A stretch of 47,240 bases of DNA, taken from contig JAFQIL010000058.1 in NCBI GenBank assembly GCA_017397565.1, forward strand, positions 1 to 47,240, given 5' to 3'. Made by a program: the position numbers and the translations under genes. The notes under the pieces are model-generated. The model had not been told where the DNA came from. It saw only the letters and a list, made by a program, of their open reading frames with translations, and searched no databases. Source of the DNA: Oscillospiraceae bacterium (GTDB lineage: Bacteria > Bacillota > Clostridia > Oscillospirales > Oscillospiraceae). Shown one piece after another: positions 1 through 8,300 of this stretch (the stretch's first letter is position 1; every line of letters begins with the position of its first letter).

Positions 1-1
1 A

Positions 2-439
2 GGTGAGGAAGAAACAGAAATACACATTGTATATCACGAAGAAGATACATATTTTCAGGGAAAACTTGAAAAAGGCCCTACCGTCAGTGTTGGCGTAAAA
101 TATAACGGTGAACAACTTTGGGGACAAGGTAAAGATTATTTATGGGTGGATGCTTTCGCTAATGTGCAAAAGCAGTTGCCTGACGGTGTATTGCTGAAAT
201 GTTGTATGACTTGCCGACACGGGAATATGTGTCCTTACGGAAATGAGCCGGGGAAACTTTTTTGCACAAAAGGTTTAACCGTTAATACAAAAGAAGATAT
301 GTGCAATTTGTTTGATAACAGTGAAGCATATAAGATATATGAAAAAGTAAAAAGTGTTGCGGATAATTGCGATGAATACAGTCCGCAAAGTAAAGATTAT
401 TACACGTATAACGATTATTTATTTCAACTTGATAAGTGA
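2..439 (+). CDS. cysteine-rich protein of unknown function, 3' part
   Basis: The frame is open from the window edge to a TAA at 437-439, so this is the last 145 residues of a longer protein whose start lies outside. I do not recognise the family. The visible part has an acidic, beta-like stretch and then a dense cysteine cluster in which CCMTCRHG, CPYGNEPG, LFCTKG and DMCNLFD follow each other within about 45 residues. That arrangement looks like a metal site, either zinc or Fe-S, but this is inference. The tail is rich in Tyr and Asp. Codons are clearly more AT-rich than in the rest of the window (many AAA, GAT, TAT), which may mean recent acquisition. A strong hairpin terminator follows 25 bp downstream. 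Confidence 0.6.
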   Translation, partial: GEEETEIHIVYHEEDTYFQGKLEKGPTVSVGVKYNGEQLWGQGKDYLWVDAFANVQKQLPDGVLLKCCMTCRHGNMCPYGNEPGKLFCTKGLTVNTKEDMCNLFDNSEAYKIYEKVKSVADNCDEYSPQSKDYYTYNDYLFQLDK

Positions 440-464
440 TATCTTTTTCGGTGCGACGTGCCAG

Positions 465-504
465 AAAAGAAGATGACCATCCATACGGATGGTCATCTTC
501 TTTT
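465..504. terminator. hairpin terminator after the Cys-rich gene
   Basis: A perfect 18-bp inverted repeat (465-482 with 487-504, loop ATAC) has an A-rich 5' arm and a T-rich 3' arm, so it can end transcription in either direction. It closes the gene ending at 439. Confidence 0.85.
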
Positions 505-664
505 CTTATTTGCTTGGCAGGATTCTCAATTTTCAGCTTGCGGAAGAGTCCGTAGCCTGCAAGCGGCATCCGGTATGGATGTTGATTGCAGGCTATTATG
601 CGATTACCTGCCTCTGCAAGCAGAACAGTCCCTTTTTTCGTTGGCTTTTTGGTTCCGCAGCTCG

Positions 665-870
665 ATAAATTGCCATTTATCGGGCAAAAGCCCTCCCCTT
701 TGGGGAGGGTGGTTCGGCAAAGCCGAACCGGGAGAGGTAATGAGAATGTTTGATTTTCACCGAAACTTGACGAAAATTCGCCAAGTTTTAACCTCTTCCG
801 TCACGCCTTTCGGCGTGCCACCTTCCCCAAAGGGGAAGGCATATCTGCCCGATAAACGGGAAATGGCAAG
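665..870 (+). repeat. dispersed hairpin-rich repeat, copy 1 (about 206 bp)
   Basis: It begins with AAATTGCCATTTATCGGGC and ends with GCCCGATAAACGGGAAATGGCA. Inside are four stem-loops in mirrored order: CCCTCCCC/GGGGAGGG, GGTTCGGC/GCCGAACC, CACGCC/GGCGTG and CCTTCCCC/GGGGAAGG. A near-identical copy lies inverted at 13874-14080. There is no transposase and no credible reading frame. It behaves like a MITE or a REP/BIME-type intergenic element. Nothing else is recognisable in the flanking 505-664 and 871-1036. Confidence 0.8.
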
Positions 871-1036
871 GGGACACCGGGGCGAGTGCTGCGGCAAATA
901 GTTTACGAATGACGATATGACCCACAAACTGTCTGCTGCACAAGGACATTTGTCGTCGAAATGACGGGTTTTCCAAGGAAAGAAATATCCATTCTAAACA
1001 CACTGTACAAATGTTTTCGACTTCTTTGAAAAACCA

Positions 1037-1065
1037 TTGACAATTTTAGACCCCTGTGATAGGAT
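1037..1065 (+). promoter_or_regulatory. sigma-A promoter of the lysine transporter leader
   Basis: TTGACA at 1037-1042, a 17-bp spacer and TAGGAT at 1060-1065. Transcription would start near 1072, just ahead of the riboswitch aptamer. Confidence 0.75.
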
Positions 1066-1080
1066 ACTTAAAAATTGAAT

Positions 1081-1250
1081 CGCTTAGATAGAGGCGCGGT
1101 CCTCATCAGTACGCTTTGGCAAGGCCATGCAGCCGTCAGAGTGGAAAGGGTGTACCGCCGAAGTGAGGGAAGAATGCATGCTCTTCCTTTGCTGGTTTGG
1201 CAGATAAGATCTGTCAGACTGTCACAAAAAACTTTGTGAAGCGCTATCAA
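1081..1250 (+). promoter_or_regulatory. lysine riboswitch (L box) aptamer
   Basis: The conserved L-box blocks appear in order and at the usual spacing: GATAGAGGCGCGG, CATCAGTA, GGAAAGGGTGTACC, GCCGAAG, TTTGCTGG and ACTGTCAC, closed by GCGCTATC. GATAG at 1087-1091 pairs with CTATC at 1244-1248 as helix P1. This matches the well-known Bacillus lysC leader block by block. A terminator at 1293 and an ABC transporter follow, so lysine binding should switch off expression of the transporter. It predicts that the transporter carries lysine or a close relative. Confidence 0.93.
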
Positions 1251-1292
1251 TGGCCATCCGGTGCCCTGTTGGGGTGTTATCCGAATTTCCAT

Positions 1293-1325
1293 GGACCGCT
1301 TAACAAAGCGGTCCAATTTTTATTT
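1293..1325 (+). terminator. riboswitch expression-platform terminator
   Basis: GGACCGCTT at 1293-1301 pairs with AAGCGGTCC at 1306-1314, followed by a T-rich run. It sits between the lysine aptamer and the first gene, the usual place for a lysine-dependent transcription terminator. Confidence 0.88.
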
Positions 1326-1374
1326 CCCGGGGGAGGGGAAAGCTCCCCAAAACAAAGATTGTGAGGTAACAAAA

Positions 1375-2214
1375 ATGAAGAAGATCCTGTGTATCGTGAT
1401 TGCCCTGATGATGCTGCTGTCCATGACCGCCTGCGGCGGTGAACAGCCTAAGTCCGGTGTGGAAGACGGTGTTCTGACCGTTGGTATGGAATGTGCTTAC
1501 GCTCCCTACAACTGGATGCAAAATGACGACGCCAACGGCGCTGTGCCCATCGCCAATGTCCCCGGCTCCTACGCCAACGGCTATGACGTTATGATGGCCA
1601 AGAAGATCTGCGAAGCCAACGGCTGGAAGCTGGAAGTCAAGAAGCTGGACTGGGATTCCCTGGTACCTGCTGTACAGACCGGTGAGATCGACTGTGCCAT
1701 CGCAGGCCAGTCCATGACCGCAGACCGGGATAAGGTCGTTGACTTTGCCGGTCCCTACATCTATGCGTCCATCGTTTGCCTGGTGCAGAAGGATTCTCCT
1801 CTGGCAGCTGCCAAGGGTATCAGCGAGCTGACCGGCTCCTGCACCTCTCAGCGTGGTACGATTTGGTACGACACCTGCCTGCCTCAGATCAAGGGCGCAA
1901 CCATTCAGTCTGCAGCCGATGATGCCGGCGCAATGCTGATGGCTGTCAGCTCCGGCACCTGCGATTTCGTATGTACCGATATGCCCACCGCTCAGGGTGC
2001 TGTCATTACCTATCCCAACCTGATGATCCTGGACTTCAGCAACTCTCAGGATAATTTCAATGTTTCCGCGGAAGAGATCAACATCGGTATTTCCGTCCGG
2101 GAAGGCAATAAGACCCTGCTGGATGCCATGAACAAGGTTCTGTCTCCCATGAATGCAGATTCTTTCAACGCCCTGATGGCCCAGGCTGTAGCCATTCAGC
2201 CCATCGAAGAGTAA
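1375..2214 (+). CDS. lysine-type amino-acid ABC transporter, substrate-binding lipoprotein
   Basis: A 279-residue family-3 (polar amino acid) binding protein that would capture substrate outside the cell for the permease and ATPase encoded next. The N-terminus is a lipoprotein signal with a hydrophobic core and lipobox ending at Cys20 (SMTAC). The mature part starts with the usual SBP_bac_3 pattern (LTVGMECAYAPYNW) and contains the EIDCAIAGQSMTADR segment typical of this fold. I chose the ATG at 1375 because GAGG lies 8 bp upstream and the signal peptide begins there; an open frame continues upstream to 1261 but runs through the terminator. The lysine riboswitch upstream points to lysine as substrate. 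Family is certain; substrate is inferred from regulation. Confidence 0.92.
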   Translation: MKKILCIVIALMMLLSMTACGGEQPKSGVEDGVLTVGMECAYAPYNWMQNDDANGAVPIANVPGSYANGYDVMMAKKICEANGWKLEVKKLDWDSLVPAVQTGEIDCAIAGQSMTADRDKVVDFAGPYIYASIVCLVQKDSPLAAAKGISELTGSCTSQRGTIWYDTCLPQIKGATIQSAADDAGAMLMAVSSGTCDFVCTDMPTAQGAVITYPNLMILDFSNSQDNFNVSAEEINIGISVREGNKTLLDAMNKVLSPMNADSFNALMAQAVAIQPIEE

Positions 2215-2277
2215 AAAATACGGTTATGCGGAAGCGATAACGCTTCCGCATACTGCCGTTTTTAAAAGGAGTTCACC

Positions 2278-3183
2278 ATGAACATATTTGTAAAGCTTGG
2301 CCAGGATATTGTCAGCCTGTGGAAGGAATACGCAGGTCTGTACTTAAACGGTGTGTGGAATACCGTTTCTCTGGCGGTGCTTTGCACAGCGGTGGGATGT
2401 CTGATCGGTCTGCTGTGCGGCATTCTCAATACCATTCCCTATACCAAAAATGATAACATTTTTAAGCGGATCCTTCTGCGTACCATCCGGATCGTGAATC
2501 AGATCTATGTAGAGGTGTTCCGGGGCACACCTATGATCCTGCAGGCGGTGGTGATTTACTACGGCCTTCCTTACTTTACCAACTACGCCGTGCGGTTTTC
2601 CAGTGTGTGGCTGTGTGCCTTTGTGGTGGTTTCCGTCAATACCGGCGCGTATATGGCAGAGTCTGTCCGTGGCGGTATCATTTCCATTGATCCGGGCCAG
2701 ACTGAGGGCGCAAAGGCTATCGGTATGACCCACTGGCAAACCATGACCAATGTGATCCTGCCCCAGGCACTGCGGAATATCCTGCCCCAGATCGGCAACA
2801 ACCTGATTATCAATATCAAGGATACCTCTGTTATGAGCATCATTGGCTTTACGGAGTTCTTTGCCATCCATAAGAGCGTGGCAGGTACGACCTATCAGTA
2901 TTTCCCCTCGGCAGCCATTGAAATGGTGGGCTACCTGTCTATGACCTTGATCGCTTCCTTCCTGCTGCGGCTGTGGGAGAAGAAGATGGACGGTGCCAGC
3001 AATTACGAGCTGGTGCAGGTGGACAGCCTGACCATGACTGCCGGCACCTACAGCCATCCCGACAAAGGCTCTCCCTTTGACGAGAAGAGCAAGGAGTTCC
3101 ACACAGCCAAAGAGCTGAAGCGGGAGCGCCGGGAAAGAAAGCTTCAGGAGCTTAAGTACGGCAGACCGAAAGGAGACCGCTGA
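2278..3183 (+). CDS. amino-acid ABC transporter permease (HisM/GlnP type)
   Basis: This 301-residue inner-membrane subunit forms the translocation path of the riboswitch-controlled transporter. It has about five hydrophobic segments and a clear EAA loop ([14 protein letters not shown] through [10 protein letters not shown]) that contacts the ATPase. The FRGTPMILQ motif typical of polar amino-acid permeases is present. Unusually, about 65 charged residues follow the last membrane segment, ending in an Arg/Lys/Glu-rich helix; most family members stop soon after the membrane. AAAGGAG precedes the ATG. The gene lies 63 bp after the binding protein, and its stop is separated from the ATPase start by one base, so the two are translationally close. 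Confidence 0.92.
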   Translation: MNIFVKLGQDIVSLWKEYAGLYLNGVWNTVSLAVLCTAVGCLIGLLCGILNTIPYTKNDNIFKRILLRTIRIVNQIYVEVFRGTPMILQAVVIYYGLPYFTNYAVRFSSVWLCAFVVVSVNTGAYMAESVRGGIISIDPGQTEGAKAIGMTHWQTMTNVILPQALRNILPQIGNNLIINIKDTSVMSIIGFTEFFAIHKSVAGTTYQYFPSAAIEMVGYLSMTLIASFLLRLWEKKMDGASNYELVQVDSLTMTAGTYSHPDKGSPFDEKSKEFHTAKELKRERRERKLQELKYGRPKGDR

Positions 3184-3184
3184 T

Positions 3185-3925
3185 ATGGATGAAATGATTT
3201 TGAAAATTAACCATTTGTCCAAGTCCTTCGGTTCTCACGAAGTGCTTCGGGACATTGACTTCACCGTGAACAAAGGTGATGTTACCTCTATCATCGGCGC
3301 CTCCGGCTCCGGTAAGAGCACTCTGCTTCGGTGCATCAATCTGCTGGAGATCCCCACCTCCGGTGAGATTTTGTACCATGGGGAAAATGTGGCAAAGCGT
3401 GGCTTCAAAGCGCCGCCTTACCGGGCCAAGGTGGGCATGGTGTTCCAGTCCTTCAATTTGTTCAATAATATGACGGTGCTGGAAAACTGTATCGCCGGTC
3501 AGGTGAAGGTTTTGAAAAAGAGCAAGACAGAAGCAAAGGAACACGCCATGTACTATTTGGAGAAGGTGGGGATGGCACCTTATATCAATGCCAAGCCCCG
3601 GCAGATCTCCGGCGGTCAGAAGCAGCGGGTGGCTATCGCCCGGGCGTTGGCCATGGATCCGGAGGTGCTGCTCTTTGACGAACCTACCTCTGCTTTGGAC
3701 CCCGAAATGGTTGGGGAAGTCCTGGCAGTTATGCAGGACCTGGCACAGGAGGGCATGACCATGCTGGTGGTTACCCATGAGATGGCCTTTGCCCGGGATG
3801 TGAGCAATCATGTGGTTTATATGAACGACGGTGTGATCTGCGAGGAGGGCACGCCTGCCGATGTCTTCGGCAATCCCCAAAAGCAGGAGACCAGGGATTT
3901 CCTGACCCGCTTCCGCAACACATAA
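3185..3925 (+). CDS. amino-acid ABC transporter ATP-binding protein (GlnQ type)
   Basis: A 246-residue cytoplasmic ATPase that powers the preceding permease. All nucleotide-binding elements are intact: Walker [11 protein letters not shown]-loop (VFQSFNLF), signature [15 protein letters not shown], Walker [14 protein letters not shown] and the switch His in VTHEMAFA. The closest class is the polar amino-acid ATPases (GlnQ/HisP/ArtM). A strong AGGAG at 3171-3175 overlaps the end of the permease gene. It is the last gene of the lysine-riboswitch operon; a terminator follows 20 bp later. Lysine specificity is inferred from the leader. Confidence 0.94.
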   Translation: MDEMILKINHLSKSFGSHEVLRDIDFTVNKGDVTSIIGASGSGKSTLLRCINLLEIPTSGEILYHGENVAKRGFKAPPYRAKVGMVFQSFNLFNNMTVLENCIAGQVKVLKKSKTEAKEHAMYYLEKVGMAPYINAKPRQISGGQKQRVAIARALAMDPEVLLFDEPTSALDPEMVGEVLAVMQDLAQEGMTMLVVTHEMAFARDVSNHVVYMNDGVICEEGTPADVFGNPQKQETRDFLTRFRNT

Positions 3926-3944
3926 GTAATACAATGTCTTTTAT

Positions 3945-3978
3945 CCGGCTCCGCATAACAAGCGGAGCCGGTGCTTTT
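3945..3978 (+). terminator. terminator of the lysine transporter operon
   Basis: CCGGCTCCGC at 3945-3954 pairs with GCGGAGCCGG at 3962-3971, followed by TGCTTTT. Confidence 0.85.
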
Positions 3979-3989
3979 GGATACGGAAG

Positions 3990-4090
3990 CGATAAATTGC
4001 CATTGGCAGCACCCGGCCTTCCTGTAGGGAACGTATTTTCCCGTCCTTTGTGGCGGCTTAGCCGCTAAACCCTCTCTTTTTAGAACCCCC
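3990..4090. repeat. degenerate dispersed repeat fragment
   Basis: It begins with GATAAATTGCCATT, the boundary sequence of the other intergenic repeats, then carries a TGTAGGGAACG...CCCGTCC hairpin and GCGGCTTAGCCGC. This resembles the units at 34201 and 42100 but is decayed. From 4091 to 4276 I see only A-rich sequence and no credible gene. Confidence 0.5.
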
Positions 4091-4276
4091 CAATTTGCGT
4101 AGCACCGGAATCAGCACCGCTGCATATCCTATACAATGGCCGCAAAAGGAGGGCCGAGAGCCGAAAACATCGGTGAAATACAAAAGCTTTCCGCTGACAA
4201 ACACCCGAAAAGAGTGCAAAATTCACAAAAAATTTAATATTAGAAGGAAAACCAACAAAAAAACGGGAAACTGCTA

Positions 4277-4305
4277 TTGCATTTTGCGAAATACTATGTT
4301 AAAAT
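4277..4305 (+). promoter_or_regulatory. promoter of the peptide transporter operon
   Basis: TTGCAT at 4277-4282, a 17-bp spacer and TAAAAT at 4300-4305, about 37 bp ahead of the first gene and with no other strong candidate nearby. Confidence 0.65.
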
Positions 4306-4341
4306 TTATTAACATTCTTTTTATGAAAGGAAATGAAAAGC

Positions 4342-6957
4342 ATGAAAACCAATAAAACCCTCAGAAGCGTATTGGCTATGCTTCTGGCAGTCGTAATGGT
4401 TTTGGCCATTGCCGGCTGTAAGCCTGCTGATCCGCAGAGTAATCAGGTTGCTCTTAAGCAGGCTGAGTATAACACTACTACATCCGTTATGCCCAGCAAC
4501 TGGAACGAGTTCACCTATGCGGACAACAACGACACCCAGATCATGAGCTACATTGGCTCTTCCTTCTTCGAATATGACTACAAGTTCGAAGGCGACAAGA
4601 AGTTCAATGCAGACGGATCCATCAACAAGGCTGGCATCGTTCCCGGTGCCTACACCACCAACTACTCTGCAGCAACCAAGCTGGAGGACGTTACCTCTGC
4701 TGTTGATGCAAAGTGGGGCTACACCGACGCTCAGAAGGCCGAGGGTGGCTACGCTTGGAAGATCACCCTGCGTGATGACCTGAAGTGGGACGATGGTACT
4801 TCCATCACCGCTGCTGACTTCGAGTACTCCATGAAGCAGCTGCTGGACCCCAAGTTCATGAACTTCCGTGCTAACACCTACTACGACACCCTGATGATCA
4901 AGAACTCCAAGGAGTACTTCTTCTCCGGCGCTCCCATCTATGCTCCCATTGTTCCTGCATATGGTAGCGATGAGACCCCCGATTACTCCTTCGATCTGAA
5001 TGGTGCTGAGGTCTATCTGAACACCGAAACCACCGGCATGACCCTGGCCAGCTATGCTCTGTCCACCCTGATCAATGATTATGTTGGCACTGCAGAGGCT
5101 AAGGCAGCCCTGAAGGTCATCGCTGACGCAGCCAATGAATATGGCTACACTCTGATCACTGAGGAAAACAAGCAGGCAGCTATGGAGCTGGTAGGCTACG
5201 CTCTGCAGCCCTTCGGTCTTGACTGGAGCACCATGGATGATGCTACCAGAGAAGAACTGTTCAAGGAAACCCTGTTCTACATTTCCGGCTACGGTGATGA
5301 AGTGGATTGGGAAACCGTTGGTATCTACGCTGTTGAAGGCGAGAATGCCATCGTTCTGTGCCTGGATAAGGCTTACTCCTTCCTGAAGGAAGACGGCAGC
5401 CTGTCCGTTTGGGCTCCCTACTACTTCTCCAGCCTGCCTGTTGTTCACAAGGAAAAGTACGAGGCTTCCAAGATCGAGCCTGCTGAAGGCGCAACTCTGT
5501 GGACCTCCAACTACAACTCCTCCCTGACTACCACCGCTTCCTGGGGCCCCTACAAGCTGGTTGAGTTTGAGGCTGGCTCTCACTACAAGCTCGCGAAGAA
5601 CGAGTACTGGTACGGCTGGAACATGGAGCAGTACAAGAACCAGTACAACATCACTGCTATCAACTGCCGTAAGGTCGAAGAGTTCGACACCAAGTGGATG
5701 GGCTTCCTGAACGGCACCTACGACGATGCTTCTCTGCAGACTGAGAACGTCGGCGAGTACCTGGACTCCAAGTACGTCTACTTCACCTCCACCTCTACCG
5801 GTACCTTCGGTATGCAGCTGTACTCCAACCTGGACGTTCTGAAGAACAGCGAGAACAACAACGGTATCCTGGCTATCCAGGAGTTCCGTCATGCATTCAA
5901 CCTGGCTCTGAACAGAAGCGACATCGTTGAGAAGATCTGGCCCGGCTCCGCAGTTCCCTGCTTCGGCCTGCTCAACGTTGCTTACTACTACGACATCGAG
6001 AACTCTCCCGACCTGGAGGACGGCGGTCAGTACCGTAACGCCATCATCGCTAAGGAAGGCATCCTCCGCGCTTACGGCTTCACTCAGGGCGCTGACGGCA
6101 AGTGGTCCGGCGGCGATCTGAAGGATCTGTCCACCGAAGACGCTTACGAGGCTCTGACCGGCTACAACCCCACTCTGGCAAAGCAGAAGATGCAGGAAGC
6201 TATCAACATCCTGACTGCTGACCCCGAGAAGTACGGCTACGACTCCTCCAAGAACATCACTCTGGTTTACGGTTCTTCTTCCGATACCGACAAGCAGAGA
6301 TTCCGTGCTGATTACCTGCAGGGCGTCCTGGACGAACTGACCAAGGGCACTGCTCTGGAAGGCAAGATCGACGTTGTGTTTGACGCATCCGCCGGCTCTC
6401 AGTGGGCTGAGGCTTTCCGTACCGGTGCAACCCAGATCGGCTTCGGCTACGGCTTCTCCGGCAACGCCTTCAACCCCTTCGACATCATCGGTGCTTTCGT
6501 CAACCCCGATGATAGCCTGAACTACCATATGTACTGGGATACCACCAACCTGCCTCTGACCCTGACCATGCCCGCTGGCGACTACGCCGGTGCCGGTGAG
6601 ACCATCACCATGAGCGTGCAGAACTGGTACTTCTGCCTGAACGGTCTGGCAGAGTCCGAGGAGCAGGAAAAGACCTACAACTGGGGCGAAGGCTTTGCTC
6701 CTGTTGAGGCAAGACTGATGATCCTGTCCGCTCTGGAAGAGATCACCATCAAGGAGTCCCGCAGCGTTATGCTGATCGCTGACGGCGGCGGTTCCTTCCT
6801 GGGTGCTAAGTTCTCCTACTTCTCTGAAGACGAGCACACCTTCATGGGCTTCGGCGGCCTGCGTTACATCGAGGTCAACTACACCGACGCTGAGTGGGCT
6901 GCTTACGTTGCTGCAAACAACAACGACCTGTCTGCAGAGTACAAGAAGACCGAGTAA
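4342..6957 (+). CDS. oversized oligopeptide-type substrate-binding lipoprotein (OppA/DppA family)
   Basis: An 871-residue SBP_bac_5-type binding protein; usual members have about 500-600 residues. It starts with a lipoprotein signal ending in LAIAGC (Cys26). Family features include DLKWDDGTSITAADFEYSMK near the N-terminus and the segment around QEFRHAFNLALNRSDIVEKI that resembles the common helix in this fold. The extra length appears to lie in the first half, with a helical block around residues 225-320. Two ATGs are possible; 4342 is preferred because AAAGG lies 11 bp before it but only 2 bp before 4333. A permease pair and two ATPases follow. Codon choice is strongly biased, suggesting high expression. 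Likely substrate is peptides, but the enlarged lobe leaves this open. Confidence 0.88.
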   Translation: MKTNKTLRSVLAMLLAVVMVLAIAGCKPADPQSNQVALKQAEYNTTTSVMPSNWNEFTYADNNDTQIMSYIGSSFFEYDYKFEGDKKFNADGSINKAGIVPGAYTTNYSAATKLEDVTSAVDAKWGYTDAQKAEGGYAWKITLRDDLKWDDGTSITAADFEYSMKQLLDPKFMNFRANTYYDTLMIKNSKEYFFSGAPIYAPIVPAYGSDETPDYSFDLNGAEVYLNTETTGMTLASYALSTLINDYVGTAEAKAALKVIADAANEYGYTLITEENKQAAMELVGYALQPFGLDWSTMDDATREELFKETLFYISGYGDEVDWETVGIYAVEGENAIVLCLDKAYSFLKEDGSLSVWAPYYFSSLPVVHKEKYEASKIEPAEGATLWTSNYNSSLTTTASWGPYKLVEFEAGSHYKLAKNEYWYGWNMEQYKNQYNITAINCRKVEEFDTKWMGFLNGTYDDASLQTENVGEYLDSKYVYFTSTSTGTFGMQLYSNLDVLKNSENNNGILAIQEFRHAFNLALNRSDIVEKIWPGSAVPCFGLLNVAYYYDIENSPDLEDGGQYRNAIIAKEGILRAYGFTQGADGKWSGGDLKDLSTEDAYEALTGYNPTLAKQKMQEAINILTADPEKYGYDSSKNITLVYGSSSDTDKQRFRADYLQGVLDELTKGTALEGKIDVVFDASAGSQWAEAFRTGATQIGFGYGFSGNAFNPFDIIGAFVNPDDSLNYHMYWDTTNLPLTLTMPAGDYAGAGETITMSVQNWYFCLNGLAESEEQEKTYNWGEGFAPVEARLMILSALEEITIKESRSVMLIADGGGSFLGAKFSYFSEDEHTFMGFGGLRYIEVNYTDAEWAAYVAANNNDLSAEYKKTE

Positions 6958-6998
6958 TTTTTGATATTCAATATCTGAATTATCTGGACTAAACCTAC

Positions 6999-7037
6999 GC
7001 AAACGGCGGTGAGCCACAGTGCTCACCGCTAGTTTGC
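6999..7037 (+). other. stem-loop in the binding protein/permease spacer
   Basis: GCAAAC and GCGGTGAGC at 6999-7014 pair with GCTCACCGC and GTTTGC at 7021-7037. There is no good T-run, so it may act as a leaky terminator or as an RNA stabiliser that lets the binding protein exceed the membrane subunits. Confidence 0.6.
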
Positions 7038-7091
7038 CATTTATATGACATAAAAAAACAAGTGCGCAAATCTCCAAACAGCAATATATCC

Positions 7092-7117
7092 GGCTGTTAT
7101 GAAGATGCATAACAGCC
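7092..7117 (+). other. second stem-loop in the same spacer
   Basis: A perfect 10-bp inverted repeat (GGCTGTTATG/CATAACAGCC, 6-base loop) without a following T-run. It could be an RNA processing stem or an operator. A TATAAT at 7130-7135 follows but has no matching -35. The rest of the 333-bp spacer shows no gene. Confidence 0.5.
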
Positions 7118-7290
7118 AATGACCGGTTTTATAATAGCTGAAAAGGGAAGCTATTGATTGATTATTTTTTGATGGTTTGAAACGTCAGTTCTGGCGATGT
7201 GCAGCTTTTGTATGCAGCGCCTTACGGACAACTGCTTTTTTGGCTCGAACACTATGAATTGGAAAATAACAAGACAGAGGAGAAAAACCT

Positions 7291-8298
7291 ATGTATATGT
7301 TTAAATATGTGTCGAAGCGTTTGGGCTTGATGTTGTTCACATTTTTCATCATTTTCACGATGTGCTTTGTGCTTATCAAGCTTCTGCCGATCCCCACAAA
7401 CGCTCTTCCGGGACAAGATCCTGAAATCGTTATGAAAACTCTTGAAGGAAGAGGTTGGATTACCAACATCCGGGAAGGTGTGAACGGCGTCTGGGAATAT
7501 GACCGGGTGCCGATTCTGAAACAGTACGGAATCTATATCAAGAGAATCGTGACCGAGGGCGATTTCGGTATTGTCACCACCTATGGCGAATATCTTAACA
7601 TGAATATCTGGGAGGTATTTGTCAGCCATCTGCCCCCCACGATTCTGATCAACATCTATTCTACCCTCATCGGCGTGCCTATTGGTCTGGCGCTGGGTAT
7701 TTATGCTGCCCTGAAAAAGAACAAGTGGCAGGATCAGATGATCAACGTGTTCATTATTCTATTGATATCGGTGCCCTCCATTGTGTTGGCGTTGATGATC
7801 CAGTATGTATTCTGCTTTAAGCTGGGCTGGTTCCCATTGACGATGTCAACGAGTAATGATTACTTTACCTGGGATGTATTCCATTCCATGCTCCCTGCGG
7901 TATTTGCCCTGTGCCTTGGCTCCATTGCAGGCTATGCCCGCTACACCCGGGCGGAGCTTTCCGAGGTGCTTACAGGCGAATTCATGCTTTTGGCGAGAAC
8001 CAAGGGACTTACCAAAAAACAGGCCATCTATCGCCATGCGATGCGCAACTCCATGGTAGTCATCTTCCCCTCGATCTTGAGTGAGTTTGTTTCCGTGCTT
8101 TCCGGCTCCCTGATTATTGAGAAAATGTTTGGTATCAACGGTGTTGGCGGACTCTACCTCAACTCCATTACCTTCCAGGATTATGACTTCTTTATGCTGT
8201 TGTCCGGCTTCTATACCTTGGTAAGCCTGACAGCGGGTATCGTTATCGATATTAGTTACGGTTTCATCGACCCGAGAATCAGAATGGGAGCGAAGTAA
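7291..8298 (+). CDS. oligopeptide ABC transporter permease, OppB/DppB type
   Basis: A 335-residue inner-membrane permease with about six membrane segments and the normal length of the family. It starts with the standard short cytoplasmic helix and first membrane span (YVSKRLGLMLFTFFII) and has the DppB-type extracytoplasmic loop after it. The EAA coupling loop lies around EFMLLARTKGLTKKQAIYRH. The C-terminal FGINGVGGLYLNSITFQDYDFF segment is typical of OppB/DppB. GAGGAG precedes the ATG. It is followed after 2 bp by the second permease. Of the transporter's subunits this is the only one without a large insertion. Confidence 0.93.
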   Translation: MYMFKYVSKRLGLMLFTFFIIFTMCFVLIKLLPIPTNALPGQDPEIVMKTLEGRGWITNIREGVNGVWEYDRVPILKQYGIYIKRIVTEGDFGIVTTYGEYLNMNIWEVFVSHLPPTILINIYSTLIGVPIGLALGIYAALKKNKWQDQMINVFIILLISVPSIVLALMIQYVFCFKLGWFPLTMSTSNDYFTWDVFHSMLPAVFALCLGSIAGYARYTRAELSEVLTGEFMLLARTKGLTKKQAIYRHAMRNSMVVIFPSILSEFVSVLSGSLIIEKMFGINGVGGLYLNSITFQDYDFFMLLSGFYTLVSLTAGIVIDISYGFIDPRIRMGAK

Positions 8299-8300
8299 TT

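Noticed and set aside
458-901. A 147-codon frame downstream of the Cys-rich gene
   Set aside because: It reads through a terminator and the 665-870 repeat; the protein is just the translated hairpins.
1081-1325. T-box leader
   Set aside because: There is no T-box sequence (TGGNACCGCG) and the L-box blocks of the lysine riboswitch fit in full order.
4321-7119. A 932-codon open frame antisense to the large binding-protein gene
   Set aside because: Same reason: codon bias of a highly expressed gene leaves few stops on the other strand; no ribosome site or protein motif.
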